DNA from: Trebouxia sp. TZW2008
Lineage: Eukaryota > Chlorophyta > Trebouxiophyceae > Trebouxiales > Trebouxiaceae
Length of the DNA: 64,000 bases
Direction of reading: 5' to 3'
Assembly: GCA_002118135.1 (NCBI GenBank)
Contig: BDIU01000020.1
Location: 124,001-188,000, forward strand
Both the position numbers and the translations under genes were made by a program. Shown piece by piece: positions 11,701 through 23,700 of this stretch. The number at the start of each line of letters is the position of its first letter. The first letter of the stretch is position 1. The notes below the pieces were generated by a model. The model had not been told where the DNA came from. It saw only the letters and a list, made by a program, of their open reading frames with translations, and searched no databases.

Positions 11701-14700
11701 AATGGTTCATGCAGCCTTGCATGACAGCAGTCACAGGCAGACATCCCTTTAGGTCTGCTGAGCAGGCACCTGCTGTATAAGCTATGCCTTTGTGCTGTCG
11801 GAGGCTGCGTCTGACACAAGCATAAGCATGCATAGATTCAGGCTAGTGTCCTGTTCAAGTCACAACCTTGGACCTATGCCAACAATAGGTCGCCTGGCTG
11901 ACTTTGTACAATCTTGCATCTCAGAGGCAGTGCTCAAAAGGTGTGGTACTAGCAGTCACCAAAATTGCAAGTGCACCCTTCTGTCTTGCCACTGAACACA
12001 ACAAGTCTATGCCATGTGGATGAGCATTCATGAATGTCAATGTACACACCATCTGCTGCTGAGCTGTTTCGCTTGCAGGGCTTGTCTGTGGCTGATTCAC
12101 CAGACACTGAGGTGACTGTCAACAAGACTCAACAGCTGGATGTCACCAACATCACTGAAACAACGCTAACTCTCTGTGTGAGGGACGTCTACCTGAACCG
12201 CTGATTAGCTGGCAGGACTTTTCTGCAGCTGACTTGCCAGACATTGAGCTGACTGCCAACCAGACCTAACAGCTTGATGCCACACATACCATTGACAAGC
12301 TTCTGAGTCTCTGACTGGCATTCCCCTGAATGGCTGTTTGGCTTGCAGTGCTTTGCTGCAGCTGACTTGCCAGACTCTAAGGTGGCTGCCAGCAAGACTC
12401 AATATTGGATGCCACACATACCATTGACAAGCTCCTGAGTCTCTGTGCGACAAGCATTCCCCTAGACGGCTGTTTGGCCTGCAGGGCTTTTCTGCAGCTG
12501 ACTTGCCTGGGGCTGAGGTGACTGCCAACAAGACTGGGCGTGCATCTCTGGCAAGAGCCAGCGCTGCACAGTTCTTCGCTCTACGCCAAGAGGTAGGAGA
12601 TAGAACACTTTGTGTTTTTTACTGCTTTGCACTGGCACTATGTGGCTACAGAGCTTCTCTTGTACTAACCTTCATGAGACTGCTCAGCATTAGTTGTCCT
12701 GTCGCTTGATTAAGCATGAAGCTCTGTTACATTGAGCTTGCATTTTGCATGTGCTGAGCACAAACCACATGCATGTCCAGTGTACACCAGAGAGGTGACG
12801 TCCGCCACTTGCATGCGTCACAGTTGCTACCAAGCTTGCAATGCATGTACAACTGCCAGCTTTGCTGGCTTCAGCACGGGTCAACAGGTAGCACGCAATG
12901 TGCTCACATGCAATCACCCTTTCCGCTTGTTACCCGATCTGTCATGAGCTATGAGGTGTCTTGTCCATCCACTGTCTTGCTTCAGGTTTTCCACGGATCA
13001 GCTGCCAGCCTACAAAAAGTCACAGACACCAGCACCCGATCATTCTGTTACTTAGTCTGGCATCAGTCTTAGATCTGTTAATCACCCAGGGTGTTGCTTC
13101 AGGTCCCTGCTGATCATCTACCCAAATACACATTCCACAAATATCAGCATCCCTTCACCAGGTCACTGACTCTGATGTCAGGCGTAAGATGTCTTGTCCC
13201 ACCAAGGTGTTGCTTCAGGTCCCTGCAGAGCAGCTACCGAGCTACAAGAACCACAAAGATCAGCTCGCAGGGGTGGACGCCAACCTCATTAATCGCGTCA
13301 CAACAGAGTTTGCGGCAGCCTATGCTGACGCCATGGCTGAGCATGACATCAGCAAGCAAGCTTATGTGAAGAACTTCAGAGACAAGTGAGATTTTGCCAA
13401 TGCCTGTGCTTTGTTGTCTGCTTCTTTGATGATCAGCTGTTTGGCCAGCCCTGTCAGTCACACTGAATTGCCTTTGTGTTTACCCTGTAGCCTCAAGAAA
13501 TACTTTTCTGATCACCTTACAGCCTCAGAAACATAAGGAGGCACAGAACTTGCATACCTTGCACAGCTGCACCAACTCATGTCCATCCTAGCTCTTGTCA
13601 ACAGTCACCAGATGCATTGCATGGTCTATCACTGCAGGCTGCGGTTGTGTTGGGACAGGGTGCTAGATCCGACAGCTCAGCATGTGCAGCTGGACAAGAG
13701 GGTCAGGGGCGCTCAGGCCAATGTGGACCTCAGCCACCTGGCCTCTCCCTCCCCCTCCCCCCACCCCAATGAGGGGGGCGCAGACAGCGGTCAAGACTCT
13801 GGTGACAAAGTCAGCTGCTCTCAGCAGACAAAGATATGTGCTGTGATTTCAAATTTGGGCGTTGTGTCTGCTGGATGGGTGCTGTCATCTCAGTACTGAC
13901 ACCTAAACAGAAACTGGCATGCTTTGCACTTGTTCATATGTGAAAGTGCATGCCATTTGCCGCAGATGCAGAAGCAGTGCTTCATGTCTCATACCTTGTG
14001 AACACCTCAGCAGTAAATGTGCACTTTGCCCTGCATTGCCAAAGTGATGCAGGGGAGAGACAAGAGCAAGACGGGAGGCAAGCGTGTGGGTGAAACAGTG
14101 AGCATGCGGTTTGGGTAGCGAGCATCAGCATGTCTTATCAGTGCATGGTCTGTAGCTTCTTGATATTGTTGTGTTTGGTCAGCTTCAGATGACAGTCAGA
14201 TTTTATATTTGCGCTGCAGACGGCGCCTCAAGGCGCAACACTAAAGCCAGCACATTCCAGGTGCCAGAGTCCTTTGACTGTAGTGTTCTGGGAGAGGTTG
14301 ATGTGAGCAGCAAGGAGTTGACACTACATGTTCTGCAGCTTTTGTAGCACTGTTGCCTCTGCTTAGCTACCTGTGTCTGCTGCAGAAGGCAACTCAGACC
14401 TTGAAAGTCAAGCCAGCGCCGTACCAGGTGCCAGAGTCCTTTGACCGTAGTGTTCTGGGTGAGGTGGATGTGAGTAGCAAGGAGTCGACAGAGGCTGGCT
14501 TGGCCAATGCCTTCTGGCTGAGATGGATGCACCTCAGGGAACAGGTCATGGATTCTTTCACCACATGATATGCAAGTGACAGCAATGCAGCATTTTGCGC
14601 TGAACACAGGCCTTGCATTGCAGCGCTGCTTTGTGCTGGCATTCATCTGCAGTGCGTGCTTGGGAAGACTGCAATCGCAGAGCACTGTCTTGCGCAAGGA

Positions 14701-17700
14701 ATGTAGTTGATAGCACTCCACATGTCCATTGGGAGCCTGACAGAGAAGTGTGTACAGTCACAGAGCATTCACCCTTGGCATGTTCTCAGCTGTCTGAGTC
14801 CACATCCCAAACTGCTGGAAGTATCAGAATTGCAGCACTCATGTCAGCATTGCAGCATTCATTTCAGCACGTTCTGCTGCCCCTGCACGGTTTACCACCA
14901 ACAAATCCCTTTGCACTGCTGCGACATCTGCTGCACAGTCATTTCATGCCCTACAAAGCTTTGCTCACATCTTATGCATGCTGCTCAGTGCTGCTCAGCC
15001 AAATGCCCTCTACACAGTTGCGCTGCAGCTGTCTTTGTCTGTCCACAAAATAAAAGCAACCTCTGCTTTGGGTTCACCAGCTTCAGAATTAGCTCAAGGG
15101 TAAAAGCTTCATGCGTACATGAAATTTTTGCTTCCGGAGGTCCAGCTGCTGTCCTCAAAGAGCAAAGCACTCAATAAGACATGTGGGTTGCAGATTCCTG
15201 AGGAGAAGAGAGAGTCGTATGCCAAGGGGCAACATTTGCGTGGAGCAGACGCAGTCAATGCTGACAGGACCCGAGCAGAGATTGTGAGTAGCAGCAAACT
15301 TTGGATTGAATTTCAGCACATTCACCTTGCCTTGATGCATATGTGAAGTGGTTTAGACATGTGCATGCCTGACTCGAAAACGTGTCATCCATGTAGCAGC
15401 TCATTAGTCCTTATGTATCATCTTGAGTAATGTGCAAAGGTTTGTTGCCTGAAATCGCGTCTGGCAAGCTGTAATGATGTGGCAGGGTCTACAAGCAGTG
15501 ACAGGCCTGTACAGGTTGCGGCATTTGGTGACAATATGAAGCGGCATGGGATGGGTGAGAAGCAGCTGGTGATGCTGGGCAAGCAGCTGATCTGCAGCCG
15601 CAGCATTCAGACCCAGGCTGTGTTTTGCAGTAGCTCCTTGCAGTCAAAATGAGCGTCTGTTGCAGGTGGCAGCTTTTGGTGAAGACATGAAGCGGCATGG
15701 AATGGGTGAGAAGCAGCTGGTGATGCTTGGCAAGCAGCTGATCCGCAGCCGCATCATCCAGACCCAGGCTGTGTTTGCCAGCAAGCCCAAGAAGGAGTGG
15801 ACGGGGCAGGAGGAGCAGCAACTGCGTAAGCTGGCCAAGCGAAGGCGTCAGCCTACTGGCATGTCTGATGACGACGCCTTGGTACTGCCCCAAATAAGCC
15901 CTGAACAACATGAGTGATGCTCACAACATGACTCACATAACAAAGGACACTTGTGCACTGCAGCCCACTGGCATGTCTGATGTCAATGTCCTGGTATTGC
16001 ACTCAACACAGTCAACAGGTTTTGTCAAATCAAGGCATCGAAGCAAGGCTGAATTATAGCATGCAGCAACATGAGTAACAGAGCATGCATGGTGACAACA
16101 GAGTTGAAGGAAGTTTCATGCACTGCAAAGGGCAGCATTGGCACAAGTCTACTGGCATGACTGATGACAAAGCACTGGTACCAAGGCCCCTTCGACAATC
16201 GCACTCAATTTGAGGGTTGCAGACATGGTGACCACAACATTGTCGAAGAACATTGGCACGTCTGCTTTCAATGCACTGGCACAACAAAAACACCGACCTA
16301 GGCACAGCATGCAAGAGCAAGTTGGGTCTGCTTGTCTGCTAACGACACTCTGCTAATGCAAGTGCCCCTTTGAAGAAAGTCTTGAACACAAGAGCAATGT
16401 GGAGATGGGCGTGGACATTTCCATCAACCTTGCTTGTCAAGTGTTTGCTGTTAGACTTGTTACATGCTGCTGCAACTGCAGACATGGTGTGCCCATCATT
16501 TAGTTCATGTAAAGAGAAGAATGAGTGTGCTGTCAGTAGGAGGAGGTATCTGCCTACACTTTTTCACAAAGTCATGAGAACCATGATTGTGATCACAGTG
16601 TCTTTGTCATTTCAGTGATGCTTGCAATGAGAGGAAGCGTCTACACTTATCTCAGCATGTTTCAGTCGCTCTCAATGTAGACACAAAGTAATGATCACTG
16701 CATTGGTGCTTGCAGTGGGAAGAAGTGCCTGCTTACACAGTCTCAGCAGACTTTGACAAAGCTTGCCTGGGCGATGTGGACATGACTAGCGAGGACAAGG
16801 CACGCAAGAGCCTGCCTCGGGCATTCAAGCATAGGTGGCTTCATTTACGCTCCCAGGTAGTCTGAAGCACACTTTGTGCTGGGGACAAATAGGGGCCAGC
16901 TTGTCATATTGTGTCTATGCATTCAGAGGGCAAGAAGAGCAGCTTGTTTTCTCTACAGAGATGTATATCTTTGCATGTCTGACCACTGATGGTGTCTTTT
17001 CTACATAGATATATATATCTTTGCATGTCTGATTAGTGTTGGTGTCTTTTCTACATAGATATATAGCTTGTTTTCTCTACAGAGATGTATATCTTTGCAT
17101 GTCTGACCACTGATGGTGTCTTTGCATCGAGAGGGGGCTAGAACAGGCCAGCAAGGGCAGATATAGGCAAGGCCTGGCGCATACAACAAGCTTGGTGCTA
17201 ACAGAAGGTTGCCGACTCTTCGTGAGCGCCAAGCTTGTAGCATGCACCACACCTTGTGTCTGTCTGAGCCTGCTGGCCTGCTCTGGAAGCCATCAATGTC
17301 ACTTGGTCAAGCTCTTCAAGGTCAGCATGGAGTTGACGCAGCACTAACAAGCCTTTGATTCTTGCTCCTTTGACAATCCTCAACATCTTCTGAAGCAGGC
17401 CGCACTGTTGCCATTGCTGCTGACGCATATATGTAATTGCTGCTGTCGCTGATGTTGATGCTGACGTTTGTGTTAATGCTGCTGCTTGTGCTGTGCTTGC
17501 ATGAGCAAGCTGTGCTGTTTGTCTACACTAGGGTGGTTGACTTGGTGCAGATGTCACAGTCCCTGATTCCAGTCTACACCATCAACGACCATTTCCAGGG
17601 GGTTGATGCACAGAATGCAGAGCAGACCCGAGCTGAAGTGGTGAGCTCTACACACCTAACGGCTGCTGTTGCCTTTTTTTCGCATGACACAACCACGTGC

Positions 17701-20700
17701 ATGTCTCTAGTGGCCATTTGAATACTCTCTGCAGGCTCACTTGATGGGTGGCAGCTGGTGCATGCACGCTGACAAAGCGTGTTATCATCATCATTGTCAA
17801 CGAGTGTGTCTGATGAAAGAGCAGTGTACTGCTGGCGTTTCATCTGGCCTTGACAGTTTTGTCAGAGCATGTGGCACTCAGCAGCAAGCTTGGTACAGCT
17901 CATGCACACCTATCTGACGTCCAGCTGCAACACCTGTGTCGAGTGTTATAAACATTGCTGGGTAAAACCCCAGTGCTTGTTGCAGATGTCAGCCTACAGT
18001 CCTGAGATGCAGTCACTTAGCTTGACAGAAGCCTGGCTCATGACAGCCGACGCTTGCTAGATGATCTGCAAAAGACCTGTGAGCACTTTGATCAGCTTGT
18101 TTGGTGATGCCTCATTGTCTGCTGCAGATGTCTGCCTGTGGTCCTGAGATGCAGTCACTGGGCTTGACAGAAGCCTGAATCAACATGGCCAATGCCGGCT
18201 TGATGCCTAGTACACACTTAGCTGACTAGGTGTGGACTCTGCATATCCGTAGGCCCTTGTATCAGCTTGACACCAGCTCTTCTTGCAGATGTCTGCCTAT
18301 GGTCCTGAGATGCAGTCACTGGGCTTAACAGAAGCCTGGCTCATGACAGCCGGCAAGCAGCTCATCTGGCAGCGATTTCTGCAAGCTAAGCTCAGAAGAT
18401 CAAGCTCAGAAGCTGCTTCGCCAGCTGCAGCAGCAGGCGCCTCAGCGACTGCTGCTGCTGCTTCAGCAGATACTGTGTATGAAGTCCCAGCTGATTTTGA
18501 CCCTGCTGTGTTGGGGGAGCCCGACTTCAGCAGTCAAGCCTCAGGGGAAAAGGCTCTGGCTGTGATGTTTGTGAGGCGGTGGTGGGAGCTTAGGGATAAG
18601 GTAGAGTCCTGACGCTGCCCTCCAGCAAGATGCCCTCGCCCTGAGGGCTTGCATGGAGGGGCCTGCCCAGAGGATTTGCAGGGGCTGGCTCTGCCTTGGG
18701 GCTTTGCATGGGAACCGCCCTGCCCTGAGGACTTGATTGGGCTGGCCCTGCTTTAAGAGTGTGCACAGACTGCCCTGCCCTGCTGTGCCCGCTTGCAGGC
18801 CATGTGAGCCCTTCCTGTTTTCTGTCTGTGCCACTGGCATGCTGCGATGCACTGATGTCAGCTTGTGTTAAATAACTTTGCAACAGTGTCCAGACGTAAT
18901 GTATAGGGTACAAATTCATCACGCTGTAGGCACATACTGTCACCTGACAGACTGTGCAGGGCTATGGCAGTGCTGATGAGACCTCTACTGCTGCAGGGAC
19001 CAGAGGCACAGCATGAAAGCTACAAAAAGGGGCAGCATCTGAAGGGCGTTGATGCTGCCAATGCAGAGCGAGTCAGAGCAGAGATGGTACAATACGTTTT
19101 AGCTGTCTCGATTTCTTCGCTCAACATCTTTGCTTCCTGCGACCTTGTCTGCATGCATTGTGACGGCAAGCGCAGTCTGCTGTATGCCTGATGCTGTGCT
19201 GTGCCGTGCTGTGCTGTGTCGTGCTGTGCCCTGCTGTGCCGCCCTGTGTTGTGTTGCATGGCTGCAAATCCTGATGATTATGACCGCTTCGATGCTGACC
19301 TGCATGTGCAGATGTCAGCTTTTGGGGAAGAGATGCAGCGCCTCAACATCACAGAAAAGGTTCTGCTAAGGGATGGGAAGCGGGCGATTCGCGCTGAGCT
19401 GAATGCAGCTCAGCGGGCTGACGCTGAACCAGAGACTGATGACCATGTACAGGTCAACCTTTTTTTTGATGCTGCTGTGCTCTCACGTGGACCCTCAATG
19501 CTGTTTTGAGCGAGATTTTGTGTCTGTGCTTGTCAGCAAACATCAGTCGCAAGTCAATACTCCATCTTAATACAGATAACTTTTGGATGCTCGTCTGCCT
19601 CAAACTTAATAGCCCTGCATATCAATCCTAGATGGGCATCACACAGAGCTGCCCACAAAGCATTAGGGCTCAAGCAGTACGCTTCATGCTTTCATGGCCC
19701 TGATGCTGAGATAAGTTGCATCATGGACAGGGCCGGTCTGCTGGCAATGAAGTTACTCACGGCAAGCGCCAAAGGCGCAAAGCTGCAGCATCGGCGTCCA
19801 AAGCCATGAAGGCTGCTCAGGACAGCCCTGAGGGCCCTTCCTCAGATGATGAGTACAAGGGGGATACAGAGCAGGAGGATGATGCCTTGAGCCTTGGAGT
19901 TGATGCGGACAGTGGCCTTGAGGCAGAAGATGGCATGTAGGATCCATGCTGCTGCCATGTAAATTGTACTTAGCATACACTCTGACGCAGCGCTGGGTTG
20001 TGACCTTTGAAATTTCAAAATTGTTTGGCGCTCTGAAGTGTATGCTCACATAACCACATCACATCGACATGCATTTGTACGAGCTTGCTGATCAGCAGGG
20101 CAAGGTATCCGTTGAGCAGAATGTTCATATGATGTTGATGTATTGTGCAAGTTTGAAGTACCCAACCTTTCTGATGTATGCAGAGATGGTCACCAAGGGA
20201 AAGTTGCTATCAAGCCCAAAAGGAAGAAGACTCGCACGTCAAACAAGCTGGTAGGTGCTAGTGATGCTGTTTCCGTCAGCGTTTGAATCGTTTTGCGTGG
20301 CATCCTGACAGCTTTGTTCCAGCTACAAATTCATGCATGTTTGACGTGCTGCTACGCGGACAGTCTGCAAGCAATTCTGCTGCCATATCTATGGTCACTA
20401 CTGCACTGGCAGATTTGCATTGAACCGTGTCAATGCAAAGCAAAGGACCACCCAGGACAAGTCCAGATGCGCCTGCACAGTAGTTGTCAGATTTTGGTTC
20501 ACTCAACTTTTGCTGTAGTGGCTATGAAGACAACAGCATGCAGCATCAACATTGTGGAACAATGCAAAAGAGCTTGTAGGAGATTGCAGGGCTCTTCTGA
20601 CAAATTTACAAAGATGACTGCAGATCATGCCATGCATCAGCAAATTCAGGGGGTGCGACGTGAACAGATCAACATCAGCCTTGTGCAATGCACTCTCCCA

Positions 20701-23700
20701 CATCTTCTGCAACAAAGTTGCATATGCATATGCAGTGCTGGTGTGGTAACTAGGCCAGTGTCAGCGGCAGCGGTTTCTGATAGTCTGCGCCCATCAATGC
20801 AGGCCAGTGTTACTGACAGCATTGTCTGACAGTCTGACAATCATGACATTCTGTAGTTATGACTACAGGCCAGTGTAGGCGGCAGCAGAACTGGACCAGA
20901 CAAGCCTGTGCCCCTCAACATGTCTGCTCAGCAATATCTGGGGCGCATGGATGCACTGGCCCTGTTGCAAGCGGCCTGGTCCCCCGTATGCCACCTACCT
21001 GATGGCCAAGGTGCGCTTTGCATGCTTTGCAGGCGCTGCAAGCTTAGCGCTGTGCATGCTTTGCATCAGTGACGTATGCGCCGTTTGCATGCGTCACTGA
21101 TCCTCTGCATGCTTTGCAGGTCCTGCAAGCTGTGCATGCTTTGCGTGAGCGACATGCAAGGCTGCTTTCCTTCCTGCTTTACTGCCAGTTCTGTCATTGC
21201 TTGCACAAGGCAGAGACATGTCACAACGCAGATGTCAGAAGATGCATCAGAAGCCATGCATGCAGATCCAAGGCAGTGTGAGTAAGGTCAATACTGAGCC
21301 AGTGTGACTGATGCAGGACACCAGAGCTTTGCACTACTGGCTGCGGGGTGTAAGGCTGGCATTGTGTGGGTATGGAGGTATAGCCTTCCCCCTCAGTATG
21401 CCCCTCTGGGCCATCCCTCTCCTAATGCCTTCACCCTGGTAAGCTGTGCCACTTCTGGTTGCAGCACCATCATCATCATGTTGACTGTTGAGCTATGGTC
21501 AGCTCTGCCAATTTCCATAGCATCATCATCATCACCTACACATTTGATTGTGAGCTATGGTAAGCTTTAACAGTTTCTGTGGCAGCATCAGCGTGTTTGC
21601 TGGGCAGCTATGACATACCTTTGCCTGTGCTGCGGTCTGTCTCATCTGGGACACGGCATCAATTCAAAGTTGCGACCTTCACACAGTCAACATTAGTCAG
21701 AAGCTTGACAGTCTCAACACTTGAAATCAGGCACCTCTTGTCTTGCTGCAGATTGGCGGTTTCAGAGCCCAAAGGTCCCATGTGACCGCTCTAGCTTGGG
21801 CCACATTGCAGCCACCCGCATCTGACGCCGCACCCCAACACAACCCACAGCCCACCCGTCACAAAGGGCCACAGACTCAGGACACACAATCACAACTTCA
21901 GCAACAACCCACAAGCCAGCTAATGCTTGTCACAGGCAGCTCTGATGGCTGCTTGAGGCTTCATGGGCAGTCTGTTGAATCGCTTGCCACTGCCCAACTG
22001 GGCAAGGCTGGTTCAGCGCAAGCGCAGTCTGTTGAGTCGCTTGCCACTGCCCAACTGGGCAAGGCTGGTTCAGCGCAAGCGCAGTCTGTTGGGGCTCCTG
22101 GTGCTGCCCAAAAAGGCAAAGCTGCTTCAGTGCATGAGCAGTCTGTTGAGGACCTCGCCATTACCAAACTGGGCAAAGCTGATTCAGTGCAGGGGCAGTC
22201 TGTTGAGCCCCCTGCCACTGCCCAAATACGCAAAGCTGGCCCAATACTGACAACTGATCTCATGCAGCTGCTTAAGACGCTGCATGACGTGGATCTGCTG
22301 GGCGTGACGTGCGTCAGTGTGAAGCCTGCAGCGCCCACATCTACAGGTCAGTGCTGCAACGAGTGTGTTCCTGAAGTGGATGACTTACACCTTGGTGGCC
22401 TATCGTGAATGATCTTTTGTTCACAGCATGATCTTACTGTGGTGTGCCATGCTAGGTTGTCCTTTGTGCTTCCTTCTTCACATGACAGTTTGCCAACAGA
22501 GATTCCGGCTCATTGCAGTGAAGACCTCAGTCCATCTGATGACGATGTTGTAAAATTGTGTGCGTAGTTCCCAATGATCAGATTTTGGTCTTCCTTGCAG
22601 ATGCTCCAAGGCTGTTGGTAGCTGCTGGCAAGTCTGGTGGTGCTTTGCTGGTGTGTAGCATCAGCCCTTGCAAGCCTTCATCAGGCGGACCCAGTGCCAG
22701 CCCAGCACAATTACATCTGCAGTACAGCCCAGTACAGCTGCGGCATCAAGCACACTCTACCAGGCACGTCACCAGCATTGCTTGGGCTGCCACTGATCTG
22801 CTGAACATGCAGCAGCAGCAGCAGCAGCAACATGCTGCTCACCGCTCAAGTCCATCACAGCAAGCACAGCAGCAGCCCCAGCAGCAGCAGTCACATCCTC
22901 AGCAGCACTCAGTGCTAGCACAGCACGCACAGCAGCAGCAGCAGCAGCAGCAGCCTGCAGCAATGCTGTTGAGTACCGGAGCAGATGGCAAACTGAAACA
23001 ATGGCGAGTGAGCTGGCCAGAAGGGCAGAGCCTGCAGCTGATGGAAGTCAACTGCCCCAAGGCTTGGAACAGCCCCTCCCTGGAGAAAGACTCAACCTTC
23101 CTGCCAGGCGGCTTGGCTGTGTCTGGCAACAGTCTGATGATGGCCGTGGCTGTGGACAACGGCACAACAGCTGTGGCTGCAGTCCAGTAAATGCACTTTA
23201 TCATCGCTGCATGGTGTCTTTGCTGGTGTCCACAGGCTTCATTGAGTAAAAGCATGACAAGCATCATTGATTTTACTCAATTGAGCCTGAGCAGTTGCCA
23301 AGCCAAACGTGCATCTCTGCAGGCAATGCATGCCCTTTAACAGCCTGCATGCTGATGTGCAACTTGGGCAAGCTGGTCCCAATGTCAACAATCATCATTG
23401 AATTCCTTGACAGTCCTTTGCTACTTGGGCAACGGTCACAGTCGGAACAGCATTCAGCTCAATTATTCCACAGAAGCATTCGAGCAAGGTGCACAAAGTA
23501 TCTGCTGCTGTTGTCTGTGCTTTAGCAAGAAACACAGTCAGGGGCATGCTCAGCCCTTTGAATGGTCATCACGTTGAAGCCAGGCTCTGCTGCTGCTGTT
23601 TCGTCTTGGGCAAGAGACGCAAGCAGGTCATGTTCAGCTCTTTCACTGTGTCACAGCCCTGGTCATAGATTCTGCTGTATTCACAGCAGGCAGGAAATGA

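Larger units (their letters stand above)
13219..19452 (+). other. Four copies of the Q-R-P module
   Basis: Three exon-sized segments recur in order. Q: about 30 aa with SYxKGQHLxGVDAxNAxRxRAE (copies at 13219, 15194, 17551, 18997). R: VAAFGEDMKRHGMGEKQL and GKQLIRSR (within 13219-13385; then 15666, 18289, 19312). P: VPESFDRSVLGEVDVSS, then a hydrophobic run and RWMHLREQ (14428, 16716, within 18289-18600). Only a remnant of the fourth P follows 19452. In copy 1, Q and R share one exon; in copy 3, R and P share one. The free-standing Q exons, R exons 2 and 4 and the second P exon have phase-0 introns on both sides, so they could duplicate as cassettes. Conserved Trp, Arg and Leu positions suggest a small helical domain. 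I do not recognise the family. Confidence 0.75.

Noticed and set aside
20293..20829. 178-codon plus-strand frame between two TFIIIC90-like exons
   Set aside because: It lies within an intron bounded by in-phase junctions (20250 to 20869), without similarity to anything I know.
21968..22252. Regularly spaced repeats that could suggest a CRISPR array
   Set aside because: The repeats are contiguous coding units without spacers, in a eukaryotic gene.
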